Positions 50,072 to 58,018 of a stretch of DNA of 64,000 nucleotides are shown one piece after another. The position numbers were made by a program, and so were the translations under genes. Each line of letters starts with the position of its first letter. Within the stretch, counting starts at the first letter, position 1. This DNA is from an uncultured Clostridia bacterium (GTDB lineage Bacteria > Bacillota > Clostridia > Christensenellales > UBA1750): positions 62,001-126,000 of the forward strand of contig CAJFMX010000002.1 of assembly GCA_904393115.1 (NCBI GenBank). Reading direction: 5' to 3'. The notes below the pieces were generated by a model. It was not told where the DNA came from. It was given only the letters and a program-made list of their open reading frames with translations, and ran no database searches.

Positions 50072-51346
50072 ATGTCAACATTTGTCGATATCGTTCGCAT
50101 CAAACTCAAGGCCGGGGACGGCGGGGACGGCAAGGTCAGCTTCCACCGCGAAAAGTTCGTCCAGGCCGGCGGCCCCGACGGCGGGGACGGCGGCCGCGGC
50201 GGGGACATCGTCTTTGTGGCCGACCCCGGCATGCACACGCTGCTGGACTTCCGCTACAACCGCAAGTTCTACGCCGAAGCCGGCGCGCCCGGCGGCGCGG
50301 GCCGCGCCAGCGGCAAGAGCGGCGCAGCCCTGGTCATCAAGGTCCCGCCGGGAACCATCGTGCGCGACATGGCCACGGACAAGGTCCTGGCGGACGTGCG
50401 CGAGCCGAACGAGCCGCGCGTGGTGCTCCACGGCGGCCGCGGCGGCTGGGGCAACAGCCACTTCGCCAACGCCGTGCGCCAGGCGCCGAACTTTGCCAAG
50501 CCCGGCGTGCGCACGAAGGTGTTCGACGTGCAGCTGGAGCTGAAGACCATCGCGGACGTGGGCCTTGTCGGCTTCCCGAACGTGGGCAAGTCCACGATCC
50601 TCTCGGTCCTCACCGCCGCAAAGCCCAAGATCGCCAACTATCACTTCACCACCCTTTTGCCGAACCTGGGCGTTGTCAAGGCCCGCACGGACGGGTTCGT
50701 CCTCGCGGACATCCCCGGCCTGATCGAGGGCGCGAGCGAGGGGGCGGGCCTTGGGCACGAGTTCCTGCGCCACGTCGAGCGCACGCGCCTGCTCCTGCAC
50801 GTGCTGGACATCTCCGGCAGCGAGGGCCGCGATCCGCTGGAGGACCTCGCGGTCATCAACCGGGAGCTCGCGCGCTACCGCGAGCTGGACAAGAAGCCGC
50901 AGATCCTCGTCTGCAACAAGATGGACCTGCCCGGCGCGCAGGAGAACCTCGAGCGCCTGCGCGACGCGGTCGCGGGAACGGATGCGGAGATCTTCGCCGT
51001 CTCCGCAGCGACGGCCCAGGGCTTTGCGCCGCTGGTGGACGCCTGCGTGCGCCGCCTGGCCGCGCTCCCGCCCCTGGACTCCTTCGAGGAGGAGGCCGGC
51101 GCGCAGGAGTTCGCCGAGGGCCTGGGCGCGCCCTTTGCCGTGCGTCGGGAGAACGAGGACTTCGTCGTCGAGGGCCCCGCGGTCGACGCGCTGATCCTGC
51201 GCGTGCGCCTGGACGACGCCGAGAGCATGGCCTACTTCGAGCGCACGCTCCGGCGCCTGGGCATCATCGACGCCCTGCGCGAAAAGGGCGCCTCCGACGG
51301 GGACACCGTGCGCCTGGGCGACGTCGAATTCGAATTCATCAACTAA
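50072..51346 (+). CDS. obgE: GTPase Obg
   Basis: A 424-residue ribosome-associated GTPase. The glycine-rich Obg fold (1-158) includes GGDGGDGKVSFHREKF and GGPDGGDGG. The G domain has GFPNVGKSTIL, DIPGLIEGASEGAGLG and NKMD. A C-terminal OCT domain follows (about 345-424). Obg acts in 50S assembly and the stringent response. In Firmicutes it usually follows rpmA; here rpmA is not nearby. AAGGAGAAATCAA precedes ATG 50072. Confidence 0.97.
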   Translation: MSTFVDIVRIKLKAGDGGDGKVSFHREKFVQAGGPDGGDGGRGGDIVFVADPGMHTLLDFRYNRKFYAEAGAPGGAGRASGKSGAALVIKVPPGTIVRDMATDKVLADVREPNEPRVVLHGGRGGWGNSHFANAVRQAPNFAKPGVRTKVFDVQLELKTIADVGLVGFPNVGKSTILSVLTAAKPKIANYHFTTLLPNLGVVKARTDGFVLADIPGLIEGASEGAGLGHEFLRHVERTRLLLHVLDISGSEGRDPLEDLAVINRELARYRELDKKPQILVCNKMDLPGAQENLERLRDAVAGTDAEIFAVSAATAQGFAPLVDACVRRLAALPPLDSFEEEAGAQEFAEGLGAPFAVRRENEDFVVEGPAVDALILRVRLDDAESMAYFERTLRRLGIIDALREKGASDGDTVRLGDVEFEFIN

Positions 51347-51365
51347 AAGAAGGAGGGCCCGTTTC

Positions 51366-51659
51366 ATGCCCCTTACGTCCAAACAGCGCGCCCAGCTGCG
51401 CGCCCTGTCCAATGACTTTGACCCCGTGGTCTACATCGGCAAGGAGGGCATCACGCCCAACCTCTCCAAGCAGGCCTGGGACGCGCTGGAGGCCCGCGAG
51501 CTCATCAAGGTCCAGGTCCTCAAGAACGCGCCCTATGAAACGCGCGAGGCCTGCGGCCTGCTGTGCGAGGCGGTCCACGCCGATCCGGTCCTGTGCGTGG
51601 GCAACCGGTTCGTGATCTACCGCCCGGCGCGCAAGGACCCCAAGATCGTCCTGGTCTGA
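51366..51659 (+). CDS. YhbY/CRM-domain ribosome assembly RNA-binding protein
   Basis: A 97-residue CRM-domain protein. LTSKQRAQLRALSNDFDPVVYIGKEG and LSKQAWDALEARELIKVQVL are family signatures, as is CGNRF-like VGNRFVIYRPA. It binds pre-50S particles. It begins 19 bases after obgE, the usual neighbour of nadD in clostridia. Ribosome site AAGGAGGGCCC. Confidence 0.94.
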   Translation: MPLTSKQRAQLRALSNDFDPVVYIGKEGITPNLSKQAWDALEARELIKVQVLKNAPYETREACGLLCEAVHADPVLCVGNRFVIYRPARKDPKIVLV

Positions 51660-51661
51660 TT

Positions 51662-52453
51662 TTAGAAGAGCTCGCGCTCGTCGGACGCCGCCGCTCTGCC
51701 CCGCCCGGCCAGGGCGAGGAACAGCAGCAGCAGCGCCGCCAGCAGGCAGCTGCGCGCGTCCAGGAGAATGTACGCGATCATGAGCAGCGCCGCCAGCAGC
51801 AGGCAGCGCGGCGCGCGCTCCTCGCCCGGCAGCCGCGCAAGCACGGCGGCCGGGCCTTTTTTTGCCGCAGCGCGCGGCGCATCGCGCTTCGGGGGATCGG
51901 GGAGGGGCAGGCGCTCCGCCTCCAGCAGGCGCAGCGGCGGCTCCAAGCGCCCGGCATAGGACTTGGCCGCCTCCGTCGCGCCGCCCGCGCAGATCAATAC
52001 GCCGTGGTCTTCGCCCCGCGCGCGGTGGAAGTCGTGTACCTCGCGCACGTCCGCGGGCTGCGGACTCTGGTGCAGCCCGGCGGCAATGCGCCGGCCCTTT
52101 GCGTCGGTAAAGAGGCGGACGGACGCCCGCGCCCCGGCGGGCGTCAGGGCATAGGCCCGGGCCAGCGCCTCCGCAGCCTGGCAGAGCGCGGTCTTTTCCG
52201 GCAGCATCGTCAGGCGGTAGACCGCCGCGCGCCGCTGCCCCGCGCGCTCCCGCTCCGCGTCGAGCCGCCGGCTGCGCCGCCTTCGGTACAGGTGCAGCGC
52301 ATACGCCGCGAGCGCGGTCAGCGCAGCGGCCAGTGCCGCCGCCGGCCACAGCGCCCCCAAGCGCGTGGCGAACCAGAGGAAGGAAAGGCCCCACAGCATC
52401 GCCGCGCCCAGGGCGCGGTCCAGCGCGCGAGCCGCCTTTGTGCGCGCCTGCAT
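51662..52453 (-). CDS. Membrane protein with a degenerate restriction-endonuclease-like segment
   Basis: A 263-residue protein with two N-terminal hydrophobic helices (about 14-55) and two C-terminal ones (about 222-255). Between them, DHGVLICAGGATEAAKSYAGRLEPPLRLLEAERL looks by eye like the last part of an Mrr-type nuclease fold (ViTt...A..YA......LiD...L), but no catalytic PD-(D/E)xK set is visible. I would not call it a nuclease. ATG 52453 follows AGGAGATGACGAAAAG. It faces yhbY and leaves only two bases between them. Confidence 0.6.
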   Translation of the reverse strand: MQARTKAARALDRALGAAMLWGLSFLWFATRLGALWPAAALAAALTALAAYALHLYRRRRSRRLDAERERAGQRRAAVYRLTMLPEKTALCQAAEALARAYALTPAGARASVRLFTDAKGRRIAAGLHQSPQPADVREVHDFHRARGEDHGVLICAGGATEAAKSYAGRLEPPLRLLEAERLPLPDPPKRDAPRAAAKKGPAAVLARLPGEERAPRCLLLAALLMIAYILLDARSCLLAALLLLFLALAGRGRAAASDERELF

Positions 52454-52507
52454 CTTTTCGTCATCTCCTCTTGCCGCCCCATTGTCCAACTTTGGGCGGA
52501 AAATCAT

Positions 52508-52536
52508 TTTACATTTTTCCCGAAATCGGTTATACT
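52508..52536 (+). promoter_or_regulatory. Sigma-A promoter of nadD
   Basis: TTTACA at 52508-52513, 17 bp, TATACT at 52531-52536. Confidence 0.85.
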
Positions 52537-52563
52537 ATGTATGGATTATAGGAGTGTGCCAAG

Positions 52564-53175
52564 ATGAGCAGCAAAACACGCGTGGGCCTGATGGGCGGCA
52601 GCTTTGATCCCATCCACTTGGGGCACATCACCATCGCCGGGGAGGCCCGGGATGCGCTGCAGCTTTCGCACGTGCTCTTCCTTCCCTCGGGAAGGCCGCC
52701 GCACAAGGCGCATCTGGGCGCGAGCCCTGCGCAGCGGCTGGAGATGACGCGCCTTGCGGTCGAGCCCCTTCCCTGGGCGCAGGCCAGCGACGTGGAGGTG
52801 TGCCGCCAGGGCACCATCTACACCGTCGACACGCTGCAGATCCTCTCGTCGCAGCACCCGGAGGCCGCGTTCTATTACATCATCGGCGCCGATACGCTCC
52901 TGGATCTGCCCAACTGGCGCAACACGCAGAAGGTGTGCACGCTGTGCCGCTTTATCTGCCTGCACCGGCCGGGCGTCGCGGACGAGGCCATCGGCACGGC
53001 CCTGGAGGACCTGCACAGCCGCTACGGCGCGCAGGTGCACCTGGTTCCCGCCTCGGGGCCCGATATCTCGTCTACGGAGATTCGCCGGCGCGTCGCGCGC
53101 GGCCAATCCACCGAGGGCCTGCTGCCCTGCGCAGTGCGGGCCTACATCGACAGGGAGAACTTATACCGTTTATGA
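52564..53175 (+). CDS. nadD: Nicotinate-nucleotide adenylyltransferase
   Basis: A 203-residue enzyme joining ATP to nicotinate mononucleotide on the way to NAD. GGSFDPIHLGHITIA at the start holds the HxGH motif, and SSTEIRRRV near residue 165 is the second signature. Length is normal. The ribosome site is a weak AGGAG some distance from ATG 52564. It overlaps yqeK by four bases (ATGA). Confidence 0.97.
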   Translation: MSSKTRVGLMGGSFDPIHLGHITIAGEARDALQLSHVLFLPSGRPPHKAHLGASPAQRLEMTRLAVEPLPWAQASDVEVCRQGTIYTVDTLQILSSQHPEAAFYYIIGADTLLDLPNWRNTQKVCTLCRFICLHRPGVADEAIGTALEDLHSRYGAQVHLVPASGPDISSTEIRRRVARGQSTEGLLPCAVRAYIDRENLYRL

Positions 53176-53777
53176 AGCGTTTGGATGAAAGTCTGCGCAA
53201 AAAATACATTCATTACCTCGAAGACCACGTCTCGAAAAAGCGCCTGAAGCACAGCCTGGGCGTTGCGGAGACGGCGGTGCAGCTCGCGCAAAAATACGGG
53301 GCGGACCCGTTGCGCGCGGAGGCCGCCGGCCTTCTGCACGACTGCTCCAAGGGCCTGAGCCCGGCGGAGATGATCGAGACGGCCCGCGCCTTTGGCATGG
53401 AGCCGGACGCCTACCAGCTGGAGAACCCGGAGCTTCTGCACCCCTATGTCAGCGCCATGCTCGCCGCGCGCGACCTCGGCGTGACGGACGGGGCGGTGCT
53501 CACCGCCATCCGGCGGCACATGTGCGGCGCGCCGGACATGACGGTGCTGGACGCCGTGGTCAACCTGGCCGATTACATCGAGCCCACGCGCAGCTATCCC
53601 GACGTGGACGAAATCCGCCGCTTGGCGCAAGGATCCCTCTTTGACACGCTCTGCGAAGCACTCGGCAGAACCATGATCCTGACCATCCGCCAAGGCAGCG
53701 TGCTGCATCCGGACACGCTTGTGACCTGGAACGCGCTCATCCTGCGTTCCAAAGCCGAAAAAGGAGAAGAAAAATGA
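53172..53777 (+). CDS. yqeK: YqeK-type HD-domain phosphohydrolase
   Basis: A 201-residue HD-domain protein. RLKHSLGVAETAVQLAQKYG, AGLLHDCSKGLS and a later IRRHMCGAPDM supply the metal ligands. The family hydrolyses Ap4A to ADP. It begins by ATGA overlap with nadD and ends in ATGA overlap with rsfS, so the three are coupled. Length is normal. Confidence 0.93.
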   Translation: MKRLDESLRKKYIHYLEDHVSKKRLKHSLGVAETAVQLAQKYGADPLRAEAAGLLHDCSKGLSPAEMIETARAFGMEPDAYQLENPELLHPYVSAMLAARDLGVTDGAVLTAIRRHMCGAPDMTVLDAVVNLADYIEPTRSYPDVDEIRRLAQGSLFDTLCEALGRTMILTIRQGSVLHPDTLVTWNALILRSKAEKGEEK

Positions 53778-54133
53778 CGGAAAACATCAAAGAAATCGCC
53801 CTTCGGGCTTGCGATATCCTGGACGAAAAGATGGGCACGGACATCGTGTGCCTGGACATCACCCAAATGACCATCATCGCGGACTACTTTGTCATCGCCT
53901 CCGGCCGCAACCCCAACCACGTCAAGTCCCTCTACGACGAGCTCGAGGTCAAGATGGAGGACCTGGGCTTCCCCCTCGTCCGCTCGGAGGGGTACAACGA
54001 GGGCCGGTGGATCGTCATGGACTTCTCCGTCATCATCGTCCACCTCTTCTACGAGCCGGAGCGCGAGTTCTACCACCTCGAGCGCCTCTGGGACGACGGC
54101 CGCAACCGCGTCCCCTACGAGAAGAAGGATTGA
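53774..54133 (+). CDS. rsfS: Ribosome silencing factor RsfS
   Basis: A 119-residue protein of the Iojap family that binds ribosomal protein L14 and blocks subunit joining under starvation. IVCLDITQMTIIADYFVIASGRNPNHVKSL, SEGYNEGRWIVMDFSVIIVHLFYEPEREFYHLERLW are family signatures. The ribosome site AAGGAGAAG lies inside yqeK. It ends the nadD-yqeK-rsfS operon. Confidence 0.96.
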   Translation: MTENIKEIALRACDILDEKMGTDIVCLDITQMTIIADYFVIASGRNPNHVKSLYDELEVKMEDLGFPLVRSEGYNEGRWIVMDFSVIIVHLFYEPEREFYHLERLWDDGRNRVPYEKKD

Positions 54134-54253
54134 CGGGGCCGCGCTTTTCGGACGGACAGCTGCAAAAAAGGGGAAGCCGTGCGCGCGTTGCGCAGAGGGC
54201 GTGTTTCCTATACCCTTTTTCTCAGCCGTTCCCTGCGAATGAAAAGAAAAAGC

Positions 54254-54282
54254 TTGCATTTTTCTCCGGTTTCCGGTATACT
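54254..54282 (+). promoter_or_regulatory. Sigma-A promoter of the SRP RNA
   Basis: TTGCAT at 54254-54259, 17 bp, TATACT at 54277-54282. Confidence 0.85.
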
Positions 54283-54312
54283 ATTTGGGTCGACATTTTG
54301 CGTCTGCAATTT

Positions 54313-54464
54313 GCCGTACTAGGTCGCAAGACGGAATTCCCAAGTGCGCGGGTCCCGTGCAACGCCGCACCGTGAACCGTGTCAGGTTCGGAAGAAAGCA
54401 GCACTAAGCGGACCGCGGGGTGTGCCGCGGGGAAGCCTGCGCGCCTTGGGTGTACGGCATTCCA
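54313..54464 (+). ncRNA. ffs: Signal recognition particle RNA
   Basis: The conserved domain IV apical hairpin is clear: GTGTCAGG at 54379-54386, a GGAA tetraloop at 54390-54393, and AGCAGCAC at 54397-54404. Flanking arms can pair: GGAAT...CCAAG near 54333-54344 with CTTGGG...ATTCC near 54445-54463, and GCCGTAC with GTACGGC at the outer ends. The RNA is the scaffold for Ffh in membrane targeting. A promoter lies just upstream and a terminator just downstream. Exact ends are uncertain by some bases. Confidence 0.92.
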
Positions 54465-54472
54465 ATTTTGCA

Positions 54473-54511
54473 AAAAGGGTTGTCCCGGTTCGCCGCGGGC
54501 AGCCCTTTTGC
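54473..54511 (+). terminator. Terminator of the SRP RNA gene
   Basis: AAAAAGGGTTGTCCCG pairs with CGGGCAGCCCTTTT with minor mismatches, ending in TTTT. Confidence 0.75.
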
Positions 54512-54547
54512 CATGCAAAGAAACCACCTCCAGGGAGGGAAGCGAAC

Positions 54548-54886
54548 GTGAACATCCAGATCTTCATGGGCAAGAAGAACTTCGACTGTCAGAAGGCGGA
54601 GCGCTGGTTCAAGGAGCGCGGCATCCGCTACCAGGCCGTGGACCTTGCCAAAAAGGGCATCAGCCCCCGCGAACTCGACTCCGTGCTCGACCAGGTCGGC
54701 CTCGCCGCCGCGATCGACACCCAGAGCAAGAAGTATGCAGAATCTGCGCTCCGCTTCATGAGCGATCCCAAGATGATCCGCGCGCAGCTCCTGGAGCATC
54801 CCGAGCTCCTGCGCACGCCGATCGTGCGCAACGGCAGAAAAGCGACCGTAGGCTATTGCCCGGAGACCTGGGCGGAGTGGGAATAG
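54548..54886 (+). CDS. ArsC/Spx-family thioredoxin-fold protein
   Basis: A 112-residue protein of the ArsC/Spx/YffB superfamily. KKNFDCQKAERWFKERGIRYQAVDLAKKGIS matches the N-terminus, but only one cysteine of the CxxC pair remains (C14). LRTPIVRNGRKATVGY is the late cis-proline-type region. The GTG 54548 start follows GGGAGGGAAGCGAAC. It may be a redox regulator or an arsenate-reductase-like enzyme; Spx itself normally has CxxC. Confidence 0.82.
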   Translation: MNIQIFMGKKNFDCQKAERWFKERGIRYQAVDLAKKGISPRELDSVLDQVGLAAAIDTQSKKYAESALRFMSDPKMIRAQLLEHPELLRTPIVRNGRKATVGYCPETWAEWE

Positions 54887-54934
54887 AGTTTCTTCACAAA
54901 ATCAACAAAATCTGTTACCACAAAATGCGTAGCG

Positions 54935-54964
54935 CCCATTCCTTACGAAACTGTAAGGAATGGG
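54935..54964. repeat. 12-bp inverted repeat before the lipoprotein gene
   Basis: CCCATTCCTTAC at 54935-54946 pairs perfectly with GTAAGGAATGGG at 54953-54964, six-base loop GAAACT. There is no T-run, so it is not an ordinary terminator; an operator or RNA hairpin is possible. Confidence 0.7.
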
Positions 54965-54976
54965 TAAGGAGAATCC

Positions 54977-55024
54977 ATGGAAAGATCCGCCCGCCTGTGC
55001 GACAATCATTGGCGTCAAGGATAA
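54977..55024 (+). CDS. Possible 15-residue leader peptide
   Basis: ATG 54977 with a TAAGGAGAATCC ribosome site opens a 15-codon frame (MERSARLCDNHWRQG) that stops 13 bases before the lipoprotein start. It follows the 12-bp inverted repeat. No repeated regulatory codon is obvious. It could be a leader peptide or chance. Confidence 0.3.
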   Translation: MERSARLCDNHWRQG

Positions 55025-55037
55025 GGGAGGGATCACC

Positions 55038-55514
55038 ATGAAACGAGACCTTGCGCTTCTCTTTCTCGTGCTGCTCATCGCCCTGTGCGCGCTGACGGGG
55101 TGCTCCAAGGACGCGCTCGTCGCCGGCTACAGCCAGGGCCTTGCCTGGATCGGGGATCTTCCGCTGCAGTCGGAGAGCCGCCTGTGCGGCGAGCGCGACT
55201 TCGGCCCGGACCACTACACGGGCGGCTACCGCGCGGAGTACGAGGCGGAGACGGGGACGGAGTTCCTCTTTGGCGGGACGAGCCTGGAGGCGCGGACGGA
55301 CCTCCGCGTCCAGTGCGAGATCGAGCCGGGGCAGGGCGAGGCGCGGCTGTGCCTGCAGGAGCCGGAGGGCGACGTGCAGGTGCTCTGCGAGGCGGGCGAA
55401 ACCTGCGACGAGACGCTGGATCTGCCCGCCGGCAGCAACTACCTCTACATGGAGCTGAACGGCTACACGGGCGTCGCCGCCCTGACCGTCGAGGACGCCG
55501 CGGAGGAGCCCTAA
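55038..55514 (+). CDS. Small lipoprotein of unknown function
   Basis: A 158-residue protein with a lipoprotein signal ending in LTGC (C22). The mature part is acidic and predicted all-beta, with a repeated pattern of glutamate-rich strands and four further cysteines (in SRLCGER, VQCEIE, RLCLQE and LCEAGETC), one of which may pair with another. No family recognised. GGGAGGGATCACC precedes ATG 55038. It sits outside the cell membrane if exported. Confidence 0.75.
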   Translation: MKRDLALLFLVLLIALCALTGCSKDALVAGYSQGLAWIGDLPLQSESRLCGERDFGPDHYTGGYRAEYEAETGTEFLFGGTSLEARTDLRVQCEIEPGQGEARLCLQEPEGDVQVLCEAGETCDETLDLPAGSNYLYMELNGYTGVAALTVEDAAEEP

Positions 55515-55515
55515 A

Positions 55516-55560
55516 AAAAATCGCGGCCCACGGAAATTGCCTCCGTGGGCCGCGATTTCT
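55516..55560. terminator. Strong terminator after the lipoprotein gene
   Basis: AAATCGCGGCCCACGGA pairs perfectly with TCCGTGGGCCGCGATTT (17 bp). A run of A residues precedes it and TTT follows. A near copy of its 3' arm recurs at 55607-55622. Confidence 0.85.
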
Positions 55561-55622
55561 GCGTGTCGACTTTGTCGACACGCTTCGAAACCATGCAAAT
55601 TTCAATCCATGGGCTGCGATTT
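55561..55622. repeat. Two-hairpin intergenic repeat, copy 2
   Basis: A hairpin of 10 bp with a TTT loop (55561-55583; arms GCGTGTCGAC and GTCGACACGC) is followed by TTCGAAACCATGCA (55584-55597), then CCATGG at 55607-55612, which can pair with CCATG. The sequence then repeats the terminator arm with two changes. The constant tract differs from copy 1 (14617-14630) by one base. Confidence 0.75.
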
Positions 55623-55641
55623 GTCTGTTTTTTTCGGAGAT

Positions 55642-56559
55642 TTAGGCGTTCAGGCGCGTGCCGCTGCGGCGCCAGAGCAGCGAGGGGTCGATGTGGCGGA
55701 TGTCGGGCGAGGCGGTGCGCGCCATGGCGCCGGCCAGCTCCGCGGTCACGGCCTCGATGACCTCGCAGGCGCCCTGGGGTCCCTTTTCCTGGATGGGTCC
55801 CATGACCGGGCGGCCGACGGACACGGCCGTGGCGCCCAGGGCCAGGCACTTAAAGGCGTCGGTCCCGTTCATCACACCGCAGTCGACAAAGATCGGGATG
55901 CGGCCGCCGATGACGCGCGCGATCTCCGGCAGGACCATCAGCGGCGGCACGGCCGTGGGCAGGATGCCGTGGTGGTGCGAGACCACGATGCCCTGCACGC
56001 CCGCGTCCAGGCACTTGCGCGCGTCCACCGCGCTGAGCACGCCCTTGATGATGAAGGGGAGCTTGGTGCGCTTGACGTAGGATTCGATGTCCTTCTGCGT
56101 GCGCGGGCGCATGGGCAGGCCCAGCACCACGTCCGGCTTGCCGTTGCCGCCGAAGGAGTGGTCCAGGTCCATGCCGACCGCCAGCGCGCCCAGCGCCTCG
56201 GCCTGGTCGATGCGGCGCAGGACCATGTCCTCGTCGTCGTAGGGCTTGATGATCTTGATGGAGCGCTTGTTCTTCTCGCAGATCGCGGCGAACTGGCTCT
56301 CCTCGCCCATGCCGGCCCAGTTGACCGCGCCGGCAAGGCGCGCGCCCTCGGCCATCTCGACCATGCCGTCGCCCTTGCCGCCCTGGCCCTTGATGTGGGA
56401 GAGGGCCGCCATCATGATGGGGGTGCGGAAGGTCTCGCCGTAGAGCGTGAGCGTCGTGTCCGGGGTGACGGCGTCCATGTGCCGCATTTCAATCAGGATT
56501 TCATCGAAATAGGCGCGCGTGATCGCGTTGGCGTCCATGGCCTTTTCGCGGATTTCCAT
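55642..56559 (-). CDS. FMN-dependent alpha-hydroxyacid dehydrogenase-like enzyme
   Basis: A 305-residue TIM-barrel flavoprotein. LPFIIKGVLSAVDARKCLDAGVQGIVVSHHHG includes the lysine and histidine region, and IFVDCGVMNGTDAFKCLALGATAVSVGRPVMGP binds the FMN phosphate. Family members oxidise lactate or glycolate, or isomerise isopentenyl diphosphate. It is shorter than typical 360-residue lactate oxidases, and the usual active-site HGG arginine motif is SHHHG here, so the substrate is uncertain. ATG 56559 follows GGAAGGAACAC. Confidence 0.82.
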   Translation of the reverse strand: MEIREKAMDANAITRAYFDEILIEMRHMDAVTPDTTLTLYGETFRTPIMMAALSHIKGQGGKGDGMVEMAEGARLAGAVNWAGMGEESQFAAICEKNKRSIKIIKPYDDEDMVLRRIDQAEALGALAVGMDLDHSFGGNGKPDVVLGLPMRPRTQKDIESYVKRTKLPFIIKGVLSAVDARKCLDAGVQGIVVSHHHGILPTAVPPLMVLPEIARVIGGRIPIFVDCGVMNGTDAFKCLALGATAVSVGRPVMGPIQEKGPQGACEVIEAVTAELAGAMARTASPDIRHIDPSLLWRRSGTRLNA

Positions 56560-56601
56560 GTGTGTGTTCCTTCCTTTCTGCAAAAGCCGGTCTTTCGTGT
56601 C

Positions 56602-56631
56602 ATTATACCACGCGGCCGGCGCGCGCGGCAA
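56602..56631 (-). promoter_or_regulatory. Promoter of the FMN enzyme gene
   Basis: On the minus strand TTGCCG (56631-56626), 18 bp, TATAAT (56607-56602), 43 bp before ATG 56559. Confidence 0.7.
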
Positions 56632-56676
56632 GGCCCTGCAGCGCGCATCTTTCTTGCAAGCATAACGCGGACGCGC

Positions 56677-56705
56677 TTGCATTGCAGGGGGAAATGTGCT
56701 AACAT
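56677..56705 (+). promoter_or_regulatory. Promoter of hisS
   Basis: TTGCAT at 56677-56682, 17 bp, TAACAT at 56700-56705. Confidence 0.7.
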
Positions 56706-56756
56706 GGGCAGGAAAAACGCGGATTTTCGCAAGCATCAAAGGACGGCGACAAGAGC

Positions 56757-57989
56757 ATGAAGATTTCCACCGTAAAGGGCACCAACGACTACCTGCCCGA
56801 ACAGGTTGCGCTGCGCGACTACCTGCAGAGCGTGATCCTGACCACGTACGAGGACGCGGGCTTTTCGCGCATCTCCACCCCGGCCATCGAGGACATCGAG
56901 AACCTGGACAAGAGCGACGGCGGCGAGAATCTCAACCTGATCTTCAAGATCCTAAAGCGCGGGGACAAGCTGGAGAATGCGCTGAAGTCCGGCGAGGAAA
57001 AGGACCTGGCGGACATGGGCCTCCGCTACGACCTGACGCTCCCCTTGAGCCGATACTACGCCAACAACCGCAGCCGCCTTTCCCTGCCGGCCAAGTGCAT
57101 CCAGATCGACAAGGTCTACCGCGCCGAGCGCCCGCAGAAGGGCCGCCTGCGCGAGTTCGTCCAGTGCGACATCGACATCATCGGCTCCTCGTCGATCCTG
57201 TGCGAGGTCGAGCTGATCGAGACCACCGCAAAGGCGCTGCTGAAGATCGGCATGAAGGACTTCACCGTCAAGGTCAACGACCGCCGGATCCTGCGCGCCA
57301 TGCTGGAGACGATGGGCTTTGCCGAGCAGGACCTGGACGGCGTGTGCATCGTCTTTGACAAGCTGGACAAGGTCGGCGTGGACGGCGTGCGCGCGGAGCT
57401 CACGGAAAAGGGCTACGCGCCCGCCGCCGTGGAGGCTCTGTGCGCCACCCTCAACGGCGGGGAGATGACGCTGGAGAAGGTCGCGCAGATCCTGCCGGAA
57501 AACCCCGCGGTGCAGAGCGTCTCCGCGATCCTTTCGGCGGCGCAGGCGCTGGCGGACGGCCGCTACGGCGTGAAGTTCGACCTCTCCCTCGTGCGCGGCC
57601 AGGGCTATTACACCGGCACGGTCTTTGAGGTCGAGAGCAACGAGTTCCGCGGGGCCATCGCCGGCGGCGGGCGGTACGACAACCTCATCGGCAAGTTCAC
57701 GAACGAGACCGTGCCCGCCGTGGGCTTCTCCATCGGGTTTGAGCGGATCTTCGGCATCCTGTCGGAGTCGGGGTTCGCCGCGCCCAAGCGCAAGGAGCGC
57801 ATCGCCCTCTTCTGCGAGGAGGCGGACGCCGCAAAGGCCGCAGCCCTTGCGGAATCGCTGCGCGCGACCTACAGCGTCTCGCTCCTTGCAAGGCCCAAGA
57901 AGCTGGGCAAGGCCCTGCAGCGCCTGGAGGCGGACGGCTTTGCCGGCTACCTCGTCTTCGGCGAGGGCGAGGAGGTCAAGCGCTTCTGA
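56757..57989 (+). CDS. hisS: Histidyl-tRNA synthetase
   Basis: A 410-residue class II synthetase. TVKGTNDYLPEQ at the start, motif 2 VYRAERPQKGRLREFVQCDIDIIGS, the histidine A loop VRGQGYYTGTVFE, and GGRYDNLIG are all present. A C-terminal anticodon-binding domain spans about 325-410. It is a standard length for the bacterial enzyme. No T-box or other leader was recognised in the upstream gap. The ribosome site is weak (AAGAGC). Confidence 0.95.
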   Translation: MKISTVKGTNDYLPEQVALRDYLQSVILTTYEDAGFSRISTPAIEDIENLDKSDGGENLNLIFKILKRGDKLENALKSGEEKDLADMGLRYDLTLPLSRYYANNRSRLSLPAKCIQIDKVYRAERPQKGRLREFVQCDIDIIGSSSILCEVELIETTAKALLKIGMKDFTVKVNDRRILRAMLETMGFAEQDLDGVCIVFDKLDKVGVDGVRAELTEKGYAPAAVEALCATLNGGEMTLEKVAQILPENPAVQSVSAILSAAQALADGRYGVKFDLSLVRGQGYYTGTVFEVESNEFRGAIAGGGRYDNLIGKFTNETVPAVGFSIGFERIFGILSESGFAAPKRKERIALFCEEADAAKAAALAESLRATYSVSLLARPKKLGKALQRLEADGFAGYLVFGEGEEVKRF

Positions 57990-58018
57990 CCCGAGGAGGC
58001 GCACGGACGCCTGCGCGC

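Noticed and set aside
51662-52453. Calling this gene a restriction endonuclease
   Set aside because: Only a late strand-helix segment looks similar; no catalytic residues and no methyltransferase or specificity partner nearby.
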